Assembly (NCBI RefSeq): GCF_014207255.1
Contig: NZ_JACHCZ010000001.1
Span: forward strand, 422,592 to 486,591
Direction: 5' to 3'
DNA from: Pseudomonas sp. JAI120
Lineage (GTDB): Bacteria; Pseudomonadota; Gammaproteobacteria; Pseudomonadales; Pseudomonadaceae
Length of the DNA: 64,000 nt
In this document: positions 55,323-63,513 of the stretch, one piece after another
Layout: every line of letters starts with the position of its first letter
How positions within the stretch are numbered: position 1 is the stretch's first letter
Program-made: the position numbers and the translations under genes
Notes under the pieces: generated by a model
The model's input: the letters and a program-made list of their open reading frames with translations, nothing else
Told to the model about the DNA's origin: nothing
Databases searched by the model: none

Positions 55323-55516
55323 TGCGGATTTCCTTGGGTGTGCCAGGTTGCGATGCCCGATCATGGCAGATGCGGCCACTCACCGTACGATTAACGCTGA
55401 CAGGCCAGTGGGCGTGCTTGTCGACTGATCCGCTGTAATGAGCTTTTTCTGAGCCTGTTTTGTTTTTCCCGCGTTTCCTACAGTGCCCGCCACTTGGAAC
55501 CGTGGGAGGACTGAGC

Positions 55517-56944
55517 ATGAGCACCGCAACAATCGAGCAGGCCTATAACTATAAAGTCGTCCGCCAATTCGTGATCGCCACCCTCGTATGGGGTGTGGTG
55601 GGCATGGCCATGGGGGTGTGGATCGCCTCGCAACTGGTCTGGCCCGAGATGAACCTGGACCTGCCCTGGACCACGTTTGGCCGACTGCGGCCGTTGCACA
55701 CCAGCCTGGTGATCTTCGGCTTCGCCGGCAGCGCGCAATTTGCCGCCAGCTATTACGCGGTTCAGCGTACCTGCCAGGTACGGCTGTATTCCGACCGCCT
55801 CGCCGCGTTTACCTTCTGGGGCTGGCAGTCGGTGATCGTGATCATGCTGGTCAGCCTGCCCCTGGGCTACACCACCACCAAGGAATACGCCGAGATCGAG
55901 TTCTCCGGCGCGGTGTGGATGACCGTGGTATGGGTGGCCTACGCCATTGTGTTTTTCACCACGGTGGTGCGGCGCAAGACCCAACATATCTACGTGGGCA
56001 ATTGGTTCTTCGGCGCCTTCATCGTGGTGATCGCCATGTTGCACGTGGTCAATCACCTGGCCATCCCGGTGGATTGGTTCAAGTCCTACCCGGTGTATTC
56101 CGGCGCGACCGATGCCATGGTGCAGTGGTGGTACGGGCATAACGCCGTCGGCTTTTTCCTGACCACCGGCTTCCTGGGGATGATGTATTACTTCGTGCCC
56201 AAACAGGTCGGGCGGCCGGTGTACTCCTATCGCCTGTCCATCGTGCACTTCTGGGCATTGATCACGTTGTACATCTGGGCCGGCCCGCACCACTTGCACT
56301 ACACCGCCCTGCCCGACTGGGCGCAGTCGCTGGGCATGGCGATGTCGCTGATCCTGCTGGCCCCGAGCTGGGGCGGGATGATCAACGGCATGATGACCTT
56401 GTCCGGCGCCTGGCATAAATTGCGCACCGACCCGATCCTGCGCTTCCTGGTGCTGTCCCTGGCGTTCTATGGCATGTCGACCTTCGAAGGCCCGATGATG
56501 GCGATCAAGACCGTGAACGCCCTCTCCCACTACACCGACTGGACCATCGGCCACGTACACGCCGGCGCCCTGGGTTGGGTGGCGATGATCACCTTTGGCT
56601 CGCTGTACCACATGATCCCCAAGGTCTTCGGCCGCGAGCAGATGCACAGCGTGGCGCTGATCAACCTGCACTTCTGGCTGGCGACCATCGGCACCGTGCT
56701 GTACATCGCCTCAATGTGGGTCAACGGCATTACCCAGGGCCTGATGTGGCGCGCGGTAAACGACGACGGTACCCTCACCTACTCGTTTGTCGAAGCTTTG
56801 CAGGCCAGCCATCCGGGGTTTGTGGTGCGATTTGCGGGCGGAGTATTTTTCCTCTCGGGCATGTTGCTGATGGCCTACAACACTTGGCGCACCGTGCGGG
56901 TCGCAGACTTGAACGTGGCCCAACTCGATGCGCGGATCGCCTGA
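55517..56944 (+). CDS. ccoN: Orphan cbb3-type cytochrome c oxidase subunit I
   Basis: 475-residue, 12-helix catalytic subunit of a high-affinity terminal oxidase. Heme and CuB histidine segments are visible: [60 protein letters not shown] and [21 protein letters not shown] precedes the ATG. No ccoO or ccoP follows, only a 69-aa protein, so this is an orphan isoform that must use CcoO/CcoP encoded elsewhere. In P. aeruginosa the orphan CcoN4 (with CcoQ4) gives cyanide tolerance and phenazine reduction in biofilms; orthology here is likely but not proven. Confidence 0.92.
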   Translation: MSTATIEQAYNYKVVRQFVIATLVWGVVGMAMGVWIASQLVWPEMNLDLPWTTFGRLRPLHTSLVIFGFAGSAQFAASYYAVQRTCQVRLYSDRLAAFTFWGWQSVIVIMLVSLPLGYTTTKEYAEIEFSGAVWMTVVWVAYAIVFFTTVVRRKTQHIYVGNWFFGAFIVVIAMLHVVNHLAIPVDWFKSYPVYSGATDAMVQWWYGHNAVGFFLTTGFLGMMYYFVPKQVGRPVYSYRLSIVHFWALITLYIWAGPHHLHYTALPDWAQSLGMAMSLILLAPSWGGMINGMMTLSGAWHKLRTDPILRFLVLSLAFYGMSTFEGPMMAIKTVNALSHYTDWTIGHVHAGALGWVAMITFGSLYHMIPKVFGREQMHSVALINLHFWLATIGTVLYIASMWVNGITQGLMWRAVNDDGTLTYSFVEALQASHPGFVVRFAGGVFFLSGMLLMAYNTWRTVRVADLNVAQLDARIA

Positions 56945-56945
56945 T

Positions 56946-57155
56946 ATGTGGAGTTTCCTGATTGTGGTGTGCCTGTACGGTGCGGTGGAGTATTGCCTGC
57001 GCGGGCAATCCGAGACGAGCCTGGACGAAGCCAGCATGTTGCCGTTCGCTGACGACCCGGAGGTGGCGCGGCGCGTTGAACAGGCCACAGGTAAACCCAT
57101 CCAGGCAATTGCAGCGGAGCAACCCCGGCCGGGCTGGGTCAACCTGGACATGTGA
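56946..57155 (+). CDS. Small CcoQ-like membrane protein
   Basis: 69 residues, beginning one base after the ccoN stop. One N-terminal membrane helix (WSFLIVVCLYGAVEYCL) and an acidic soluble tail ending RPGWVNLDM. Size, single helix and position match CcoQ-type accessory subunits that stabilise cbb3 oxidase; the tail is longer and different from classic CcoQ. Probably co-translated with the orphan CcoN. Confidence 0.72.
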   Translation: MWSFLIVVCLYGAVEYCLRGQSETSLDEASMLPFADDPEVARRVEQATGKPIQAIAAEQPRPGWVNLDM

Positions 57156-57245
57156 AACTGCTCCGGTCATTTGGCCTGCAACTGCGTATGACTATTCAGC
57201 GGCCGATGGGTAAGGTGAAGCGACTTTCCCTGTCAGGAGCATCGC

Positions 57246-57938
57246 ATGCGCACCATCGGCCTTATCGGCGGCATGAGCTGGGAGTCCAGCGCCGAGTACT
57301 ACCGCATCATTAACCAGCGCGTGCGTGACCAGCTCGGCCCGCTGCGCTCGGCACAGGTGTTGATGTACAGCGTGGACTTCGGCCCCGTGGAGCAGGCCCA
57401 GCACGCCGGGCGTTGGGATGACGCCGCGCTGATCCTCGAAGACGCCGCGCGCCGTTTGCAGGCGGGCGGCGCCGAGTGTGTGGTGCTGTGTACCAACACC
57501 ATGCATTTGGTGGCGCCGCGTATCGAGGCGGCGGTGTCGATTCCCTTCCTGCATATCGCCGATGCGGCCGCAGCGGCGGCGGTGGCAGCCGGTACCCTGA
57601 CGGTCGGCTTGCTCGGCACCGCGTTCACCATGGAGCAGGATTTTCTCACGTCACGCCTGGCCGCCCAGGGGCTCACCGTGCTGGTGCCGGACGCGGAGGA
57701 GCGGCGCGCCGTGCACCGGATCATCTATGAGGAGTTGTGCGTCGGCGTGATCAGCGATGCGTCCCGCCAGGTCTACCTGCGGGTCATCGACTCCCTGGCT
57801 GCACGGGGTGCCCAGGCGGTCATCCTCGGTTGCACGGAAATCAGCCTGTTGGTCAAGCCCGAACACAGCGACCTGCCGCTGCTGGACACCACCGAGCTGC
57901 ATGCGCAGGCTGCGGTGGCGTTTGCGCTGGAGGGTTAA
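57246..57938 (+). CDS. Aspartate/glutamate racemase family protein
   Basis: 230-residue cofactor-independent racemase of the YgeA type. The two catalytic cysteines are in VVLCTNTMHLV (first half) and VILGCTEISLLV (second half); the N-terminal GLIGGMSWESSAEYY is the family signature. Cytosolic; broad-specificity amino acid racemisation is expected. AGGAG precedes the ATG. Its stop overlaps that of the convergent acetyltransferase by 4 bp (TTAA). Confidence 0.9.
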   Translation: MRTIGLIGGMSWESSAEYYRIINQRVRDQLGPLRSAQVLMYSVDFGPVEQAQHAGRWDDAALILEDAARRLQAGGAECVVLCTNTMHLVAPRIEAAVSIPFLHIADAAAAAAVAAGTLTVGLLGTAFTMEQDFLTSRLAAQGLTVLVPDAEERRAVHRIIYEELCVGVISDASRQVYLRVIDSLAARGAQAVILGCTEISLLVKPEHSDLPLLDTTELHAQAAVAFALEG

Positions 57939-58447
57939 GCCGACTTGCGCAGGCGCGCCATGCTCAGGGTGTCGACGAACACCCCATCGCGCAGGGCGTA
58001 GTCACGCAAGCGCCCTTCGACCTCGAAGCCGAACTTGCGGTACAGGTGGTGCGCGGCTTCGTTGTCGGCGTACACCGTGAGTTCCACCCGGTGCAGGTTC
58101 ATCCAGTTGTCGGCCACGTCCAGCGCGGCCGTCAACAACCGCGAGCCTACGCCCTTGCCCTGCCAGGCCGTGGCCACGCCCATGCCGAACGAACCCACAT
58201 GCGCCTGGCGCACGCGCAGGTACTGTTCCAGGCCCAGTTGGCCGATCACCTCACCGCCGTGCACCGCCACCAGTTGCAGGCGCCGTTCGTTGTCCATCAC
58301 CAGGCGCTTGCGCCACGCCTCGACCGACTGGAACGGCATCTGCAGCACCTGCCGGCACACGGCCGGTTCGTTATAGAGCGCCGCGACACCTTCAAGGTGG
58401 GCCTCGGTAAAGCGCTGGATCACGATGTGGGGTTCAGGTGTGTGCAT
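57935..58447 (-). CDS. GNAT-family N-acetyltransferase
   Basis: 170-residue acetyltransferase. The acetyl-CoA loop is MGVATAWQGKGVGSRLLTAALD, and the late part HRVELTVYADNEAAHHLYRKFGFEVEGRLRDYA is typical of RimJ/YhhY-like members. Substrate not predictable. Convergent with and overlapping the racemase gene by 4 bp. Confidence 0.88.
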   Translation of the reverse strand: MHTPEPHIVIQRFTEAHLEGVAALYNEPAVCRQVLQMPFQSVEAWRKRLVMDNERRLQLVAVHGGEVIGQLGLEQYLRVRQAHVGSFGMGVATAWQGKGVGSRLLTAALDVADNWMNLHRVELTVYADNEAAHHLYRKFGFEVEGRLRDYALRDGVFVDTLSMARLRKSA

Positions 58448-58508
58448 TGTGTTTCATCCTTTGAAAAACAAGTGGCCGGCCAGTGTAGAGGCCATGCCCG
58501 CCCCCTGG

Positions 58509-59573
58509 CTAGGGCGCCGGTGCGGTCGTCCACAACGACGGCCAATCGCCGTAACCCACACCGGTACAGCGCGGCATCACATGAAACTCACTGAGTTGGA
58601 ACGCCTTGCCGTCAAACACCCAGACGCCACCGCCGCCACAGTCACCGATCCCGCGCTGCTTGTAGAAATAACTCAGGGTGCCAGAGGCTTCGTCATAGCC
58701 CACCGAGCCTTGCAGCGCGGCGCCGTCCAACGGCAAGGGCTCAAGCTCCAGCGGCGTTTGCGCATAGGGCGCCTGACGCTGGCGGCTGACCACGTCGAAC
58801 TCACAGTTGTAGGCCGCGCAGTCGTAGCGCGCCACCGTCATCGCCTGTTGCGCCGTCAGCGCCCCGGCCGTTGCCTCGGGCTCACCCTCCTCCGGCGTCA
58901 CGGCCTGCAATGCAGCCGCCACCAGGCCTGCCTGTTCCTGCACGGTCAACGTCGGCGGCGCAGGGAACTTGCTCAACACCGGCGTCGGCAAGCGTGGCGG
59001 CACCTCACTGGCCGGAGCTTTTCCGGGGCGTGCCAGGGCCGTCACGTTATCCACCCGCCCCTGCACCGCATCCATCAACAGCAGCGAAGCACTCAGGCCG
59101 CTGAGCGACACATGCGCCTGCTCATCGCCCGGCAATTGCAGGCGCTGGCCATTGCGCAAACGCTGCAACCAGCGCCGCGCTGCGGCGTCCTCGATCACGC
59201 CGTAAGACTGCACCTCGGGATCGCCGCCCTGATCGTCCAGTTCTACGTGCAAATCCCGGGTCAGTTCCAGGCCCAGCGGCTGACCGTCCAACACCAGGGT
59301 CGACAGGTCCAGCGCTTCGCCGCGATGGTCGAAGCGCAAGCGTAGATACCCCTCGGGGCCGGCCTGATGCCAGATGTGCAAGGTCAGGGCGCTGTAGTCT
59401 TCTTCATCGACGCCACTGGGCGCGCTCAGGGCATGGCAATTGCGCAGGTTGTCGCAACCGGTGACCCAGTTCTTGATTTCCCGCAGCAGCGGCACGGTTT
59501 CAGCGGGCGGTTGAGCGAAGGCATGGGTGGCGGTGCCGCTCAGCAGCAGGGCCAGGAGTACGGGGCGTAGCAT
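58509..59573 (-). CDS. DUF1176 exported protein
   Basis: 354 residues. Signal peptide about 1-21 (LLSGTATHAFA). The DUF1176 domain covers most of the rest, with NWVTGCDNLRNCHALS at the start (two Cys), a middle Cys pair (YDCAAYNCEF) and IGDCGGGGVWVFDGKAFQLSEF near the end. ATG 59573 has GGAG 8 nt upstream. Periplasmic; function unknown. Alone between the acetyltransferase and glycerate kinase genes. Confidence 0.87.
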   Translation of the reverse strand: MLRPVLLALLLSGTATHAFAQPPAETVPLLREIKNWVTGCDNLRNCHALSAPSGVDEEDYSALTLHIWHQAGPEGYLRLRFDHRGEALDLSTLVLDGQPLGLELTRDLHVELDDQGGDPEVQSYGVIEDAAARRWLQRLRNGQRLQLPGDEQAHVSLSGLSASLLLMDAVQGRVDNVTALARPGKAPASEVPPRLPTPVLSKFPAPPTLTVQEQAGLVAAALQAVTPEEGEPEATAGALTAQQAMTVARYDCAAYNCEFDVVSRQRQAPYAQTPLELEPLPLDGAALQGSVGYDEASGTLSYFYKQRGIGDCGGGGVWVFDGKAFQLSEFHVMPRCTGVGYGDWPSLWTTAPAP

Positions 59574-59627
59574 GGGGACTCTCCGTGTCGAAAAAGGCGC
59601 GGATTGTCCCATGTTCGGCGTGATGCG

Positions 59628-60767
59628 TCAGCGCTTGGCCGCCACTCGCCACACCCGCGCAATATCCGCCGCGCGCTCGCGCAGCAAACGCGGGGCCTCG
59701 CTGCAGGCCTGCTCCAGGCTCATCGGGCCGCTTGGCAAGGCAAACGCCGCATCCACGCCATGGGCGTACATCTGCTCGTAGCCGTCGCCCAGGGTGCCGG
59801 CGATGACGATCACCGGGACGCCGTGTTGCCGGGCGATACGGGCCACGCCGAAGGGGGTCTTGCCGCGCAGGGTCTGGGCGTCGAAGCGGCCTTCGCCGGT
59901 GATGACCAGGTCGGCGCCGCGTACGGCTTCGTCAAGTCCTACCAGTTCGGCGACGACGTCCACGCCCGCGCGGAACTGCGCACCGAGGAACGCCTTGGCG
60001 GCAAAACCCAGGCCGCCAGCGGCGCCGCTGCCGGGTTCGTCGCGCACGTCCTTGGGCAGGACGTTGGCGCAGTGATCGGCAAAGTGGCCAAGGGCAGCGT
60101 CCAGTTGTTGCACCTGCTCAGGGTTGGCACCTTTTTGCGGGCCGAATATCGCCGAGGCGCCGTGGGGGCCGCACAGCGGGTTGTTCACATCGGCGGCGAT
60201 TTCAAAGCGTACCTGGGTCAGGCGCGGATCGAGTTTTTCCAGGTTGATATGCGCCAGTCGTGACAACGCCAGGCCTCCGGGAGGCAAGGCCTGTTCCGCA
60301 GCGTCGAACAGTTGCACGCCCAGGGCTTGCATCGCACCCGCACCGCCGTCGTTGGTGGCGCTGCCGCCAATCGCCAGAATGATGCGCTGGGCACCCAGGT
60401 CCAAGGCCGCGCGAATCAGCTCGCCGGTGCCGTAGGTGCTGCTGGTGCACGCATCGCGCTGGCCTGGCGGTACCAATTGCAGGCCGCTGGCTTCGGCCAT
60501 TTCGATGATCGCGGTGTGGCTGTCGGCCAACCAGCCCCAACGTGCTTCAACCGTCCCGCCCAGAGGGCCACGCACCGCCTGGCGGCGCAATTGGCCGTTA
60601 CAGGCGGCGAGCACCGAGTCCACCGTGCCTTCACCACCGTCCGCCATCGGGCACTGGATCACCTGTGCATCCGGCCAGACTTGCGCCAACCCTGCGGCAA
60701 TGGCCTGAGCGACGCCCTCGGCACTCAGGCTGTCCTTGAACGAGTCGGGGGCGATGATGATTTTCAT
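59628..60767 (-). CDS. garK: Glycerate kinase (GarK/GlxK type)
   Basis: 379-residue class II glycerate 2-kinase. N-terminal IAPDSFKDSLSAEGVAQAIA and PMADGGEGTVDSVL are the family's substrate and nucleotide signatures; AIGGSATNDGGAGAMQALG and ITGEGRFDAQTLRGKTPFGVA follow. Makes 2-phosphoglycerate from D-glycerate and ATP. GGAGAAA precedes ATG 60767. Lies 91 bp downstream of the CdaR-like regulator and probably forms one unit with it, opposite the MFS carrier. Confidence 0.93.
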   Translation of the reverse strand: MKIIIAPDSFKDSLSAEGVAQAIAAGLAQVWPDAQVIQCPMADGGEGTVDSVLAACNGQLRRQAVRGPLGGTVEARWGWLADSHTAIIEMAEASGLQLVPPGQRDACTSSTYGTGELIRAALDLGAQRIILAIGGSATNDGGAGAMQALGVQLFDAAEQALPPGGLALSRLAHINLEKLDPRLTQVRFEIAADVNNPLCGPHGASAIFGPQKGANPEQVQQLDAALGHFADHCANVLPKDVRDEPGSGAAGGLGFAAKAFLGAQFRAGVDVVAELVGLDEAVRGADLVITGEGRFDAQTLRGKTPFGVARIARQHGVPVIVIAGTLGDGYEQMYAHGVDAAFALPSGPMSLEQACSEAPRLLRERAADIARVWRVAAKR

Positions 60768-60858
60768 GGGCTTTCTCCGGTTTTTATGACGCCCATGCTG
60801 CCAGTTGGCACCGCCGATGACGCCGGTCCGATGCACAAGTACGGGTAAGGTTTGTTGT

Positions 60859-61965
60859 TCATTCCGACAAAGCCTGGGGCAACAGCTGCACGCCGAGGTA
60901 CAGTGCCAGCATGCCGTCCAGGGTCAGCGGGTCGACGCCGCTGAGTTCGGCGATGCGCTCCATGCGGTAGCGCAGGCTGTTGCGGTGAATGCCGAGGGCG
61001 TCGGCACAGGCCTGGCTTTGCCCGTCGTGTTCGCACCAACTGCGCAGCGTGGCCAGGAGTTGGCCGTTGCTGTCCTTGGCCAGCACCTTGCGCAATGGGT
61101 TGAGCAGTTCGTCGAGGGCATCGTCGTTGCGATGACGCCAGAGCATCACGGGCAAGCGGTAGCGGTTGAGGGTCAAGAGCCGCGACTGCGGCAGCACATC
61201 GCGACCGTAGGCCAGCAAATCGCCGACGCGACGATAGCAACGGCGCAATCCGGCCAGGCCATCCGCCTGCCCGCCGACGGCCACGCGAAGGATGTTCCAG
61301 CCCAGGCCTTCGAGCTTTTCCAGCAGCCGTGGATTGTCCACCTGCTGTGCCGCCGGTCGGCACCACAGCAGCGAGAACTGCGCCGAGCTCACGCACCAAC
61401 TGTCCGGATAGCGCGAGGTCAGCCAGGTGTTCAATGCTTCCGCCGATTGGCCCGCCCCCAGTTCGAACAGGTACGGCGTGCGCGCCAGCTGCGGCTTGAG
61501 GCCCAATTGCTGGGCTTCATCGACCAGGCGTGGTGAGTCGCCGCTGTCGGCGAGGAGCAACGCCAACAGATCATCGCAACGCTGGCGTCGCCATTGCTGC
61601 TCGGTTTGCTGGTGACGATGGCTGACGAGCATTTCGGCGGTCATGCGCACCAGTTCGGCATAAGTGCGCAACAACTCGGGCTCGCCGGTGATGCCCAGTA
61701 CGCCAATCAGGCGCTGATCGTGCATCAGCGGCAGGTTGATGCCCGGCTGCACGCCCTTGAGGTGCTTGGCGGTCTGGCCGTCGATCTCGACCACGCGACC
61801 ATTGGCCAGCACCAATTGTGCTCCTTCGTGGCGGGTGTTGATGCGCTCGGGTTCGCCGCTACCGAGGATCAGGCCTTGGCTGTCCATGACATTGACGTTG
61901 TAGGGCAGGATCGCCATGGTCCTATCGACGATATCCTGCGCCAGATCATGATCCAGCTCGAACAT
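60859..61965 (-). CDS. cdaR: CdaR-type sugar-diacid/glycerate regulator
   Basis: 368 residues. N-terminal sugar-diacid recognition domain (about 3-135; VNVMDSQGLILGSGEPERI, HLKGVQPGINLPL), a middle GGDEF-like/unassigned part, and a C-terminal PucR-type helix-turn-helix (CADALGIHRNSLRYRMERIAELSG). In E. coli CdaR activates galactarate, glucarate and glycerate genes. Here it divides the kinase from the divergent MFS gene, with a TGTGC-N4-GCACA dyad in the gap. D-glycerate or a sugar diacid is the likely inducer. Confidence 0.92.
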   Translation of the reverse strand: MFELDHDLAQDIVDRTMAILPYNVNVMDSQGLILGSGEPERINTRHEGAQLVLANGRVVEIDGQTAKHLKGVQPGINLPLMHDQRLIGVLGITGEPELLRTYAELVRMTAEMLVSHRHQQTEQQWRRQRCDDLLALLLADSGDSPRLVDEAQQLGLKPQLARTPYLFELGAGQSAEALNTWLTSRYPDSWCVSSAQFSLLWCRPAAQQVDNPRLLEKLEGLGWNILRVAVGGQADGLAGLRRCYRRVGDLLAYGRDVLPQSRLLTLNRYRLPVMLWRHRNDDALDELLNPLRKVLAKDSNGQLLATLRSWCEHDGQSQACADALGIHRNSLRYRMERIAELSGVDPLTLDGMLALYLGVQLLPQALSE

Positions 61966-62036
61966 GCGGCCATCTCCTTGAAAGAAAGTACTTGAAAGCG
62001 TGCTTGTTCATCGGCACAGCGCAAAGCATGCATCAC

Positions 62037-62050
62037 TGTGCGCAAGCACA
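62037..62050. promoter_or_regulatory. Dyad in the cdaR-MFS intergenic region
   Basis: TGTGC-GCAA-GCACA is a perfect 5-bp dyad in the middle of the 173-bp divergent promoter region. Position suggests a binding site for the CdaR-type regulator, but only one copy was noted and no consensus is known to me for this group. Confidence 0.35.
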
Positions 62051-62138
62051 AAGACAGCACCCCGCCACCTGGCCGAGACTCGTTGGGCGATCGACGTTAC
62101 CCTCGCATCGCGCAAAATCATAATAAAGAGAGATTCCC

Positions 62139-63449
62139 ATGTCACAGAGCGCCGCTGTCACACTGGCCACCGATGACGATAAAAACGCCATCTACAAGCG
62201 CGTTACCCTGCGCTTGATCCCCTTCATTTTCATCTGCTATCTGTTCAACTACCTCGACCGGGTCAACGTTGGCTTTGCCAAGTTGCAGATGCTCGATGCG
62301 CTGAAATTCAGCGAAACCGTGTACGGCCTGGGTGCCGGGATCTTCTTTATCGGCTACGTGCTGTGTGGTGTGCCGAGCAACCTGGCGCTGACCAGGTTCG
62401 GTCCACGGCGCTGGATTGCGTTGATGATGATCGTCTGGGGCACGCTGTCCACCTGCCTGCTGTTCGTCACCACGCCTACGCATTTCTACACCTTGCGCCT
62501 GTTTACCGGCGCGGCTGAAGCCGGCTTCTTCCCCGGCGTGGTGCTGTACCTCTCGCAGTGGTTCCCGACGTTCCGCCGTGGGCGGATCATGGCGCTGTTC
62601 ATGTCGGCGATCCCGGTGTCCGGTTTGCTCGGCAGCCCGTTTTCCGGCTGGATCCTCAACCACTTCGCCGCCGGCCAAGGCGGCTTGGCGGGCTGGCAGT
62701 GGATGTTCCTGCTGCAAGGCATTCCGACCGTGATTCTCGGCGCCCTCGCCTACTTCCTGCTCAGCGACAGCTTTGCCCACGCCAAGTGGCTCAAGCCCCA
62801 CGAGCGCGCAGTGCTGGAAGCCGACCAGGCCACCGACCTGGCCAACAAGCCGAAAACCACCACCGATTCACTCGCCGAAGTGTTCAAGAACCCGGCGATC
62901 TGGGCATTCGGCCTGATCTACTTCTGCATCCAGAGCGGTGTGTACGCCATCAACTTCTGGCTGCCGTCGATCATCAAGAACCTGGGCTTCAGCGATAACC
63001 TGGTGATCGGCTGGCTCAGCGCGATTCCATACCTGCTGGCCGCTGTCTTCATGTTGCTGGTGGGCCGCTCGGCGGACTTGCGCAAGGAGCGCCGCTGGCA
63101 TCTTGTCGTGCCGATGTTGATGGGCGCCATCGGCCTGGTGATTGCCGTGAACTTCGCCACCACGCCAGCCATCGCCATCCTCGGCCTGACCATCGCGACC
63201 ATGGGCGCCCTCACCGGCCTGCCAATGTTCTGGCCGGTACCGACCGCCATGCTCAGTGCGGGCGCAGCGGCCGGTGGCCTGGCGCTGATCAACTCCATGG
63301 GCCAGATGGCCGGCTTCCTCAGCCCGTATATCGTCGGTTTTGTGAAGGACGCCACCGGCTCCACGGATGTGGCGCTGTACCTGCTGGCGGCGGTAATTGT
63401 GGCGGGCAGTGTGTTGGCGTTACGGATGACGCGGACCTTGAAGGTATAA
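62139..63449 (+). CDS. ACS-family MFS transporter (glycerate / sugar-diacid type)
   Basis: 436-residue carrier with 12 helices of the anion:cation symporter family. The first-helix signature FICYLFNYLDRVNVGFAKLQM and the motif A-like region (FGPRRWIALMMIVWG) match glucarate, tartrate and phthalate carriers. Diverges from cdaR, next to glycerate kinase, so uptake of D-glycerate or a sugar acid that yields it is likely. The rest of a galactarate pathway (dehydratase, aldolase, semialdehyde reductase) is not in the window. Confidence 0.88.
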   Translation: MSQSAAVTLATDDDKNAIYKRVTLRLIPFIFICYLFNYLDRVNVGFAKLQMLDALKFSETVYGLGAGIFFIGYVLCGVPSNLALTRFGPRRWIALMMIVWGTLSTCLLFVTTPTHFYTLRLFTGAAEAGFFPGVVLYLSQWFPTFRRGRIMALFMSAIPVSGLLGSPFSGWILNHFAAGQGGLAGWQWMFLLQGIPTVILGALAYFLLSDSFAHAKWLKPHERAVLEADQATDLANKPKTTTDSLAEVFKNPAIWAFGLIYFCIQSGVYAINFWLPSIIKNLGFSDNLVIGWLSAIPYLLAAVFMLLVGRSADLRKERRWHLVVPMLMGAIGLVIAVNFATTPAIAILGLTIATMGALTGLPMFWPVPTAMLSAGAAAGGLALINSMGQMAGFLSPYIVGFVKDATGSTDVALYLLAAVIVAGSVLALRMTRTLKV

Positions 63450-63457
63450 CACGGTCC

Positions 63458-63502
63458 ATGTGGGAGGGGCGGTGCGACGATTCGACTTGCCGCCTCCCAC
63501 AT
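63458..63502. repeat. REP-type repeat
   Basis: Left arm begins ATGTGGGAGGGGCGG (63458-63472), right arm is CCGCCTCCCACAT (63490-63502), with a middle that includes GCGACGATTCGACTTG. The left arm has two unpaired G residues. It shares its outer sequence with the hairpin at 24628-24658 and lies between convergent genes, the usual place for Pseudomonas REPs. Confidence 0.8.
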
Positions 63503-63513
63503 ATAGTCCGCGT

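Noticed and set aside
55380..55516. ANR/FNR box upstream of the orphan ccoN
   Set aside because: The best candidate (TTGTC-N4-GATCC) departs too far from TTGAT-N4-ATCAA.
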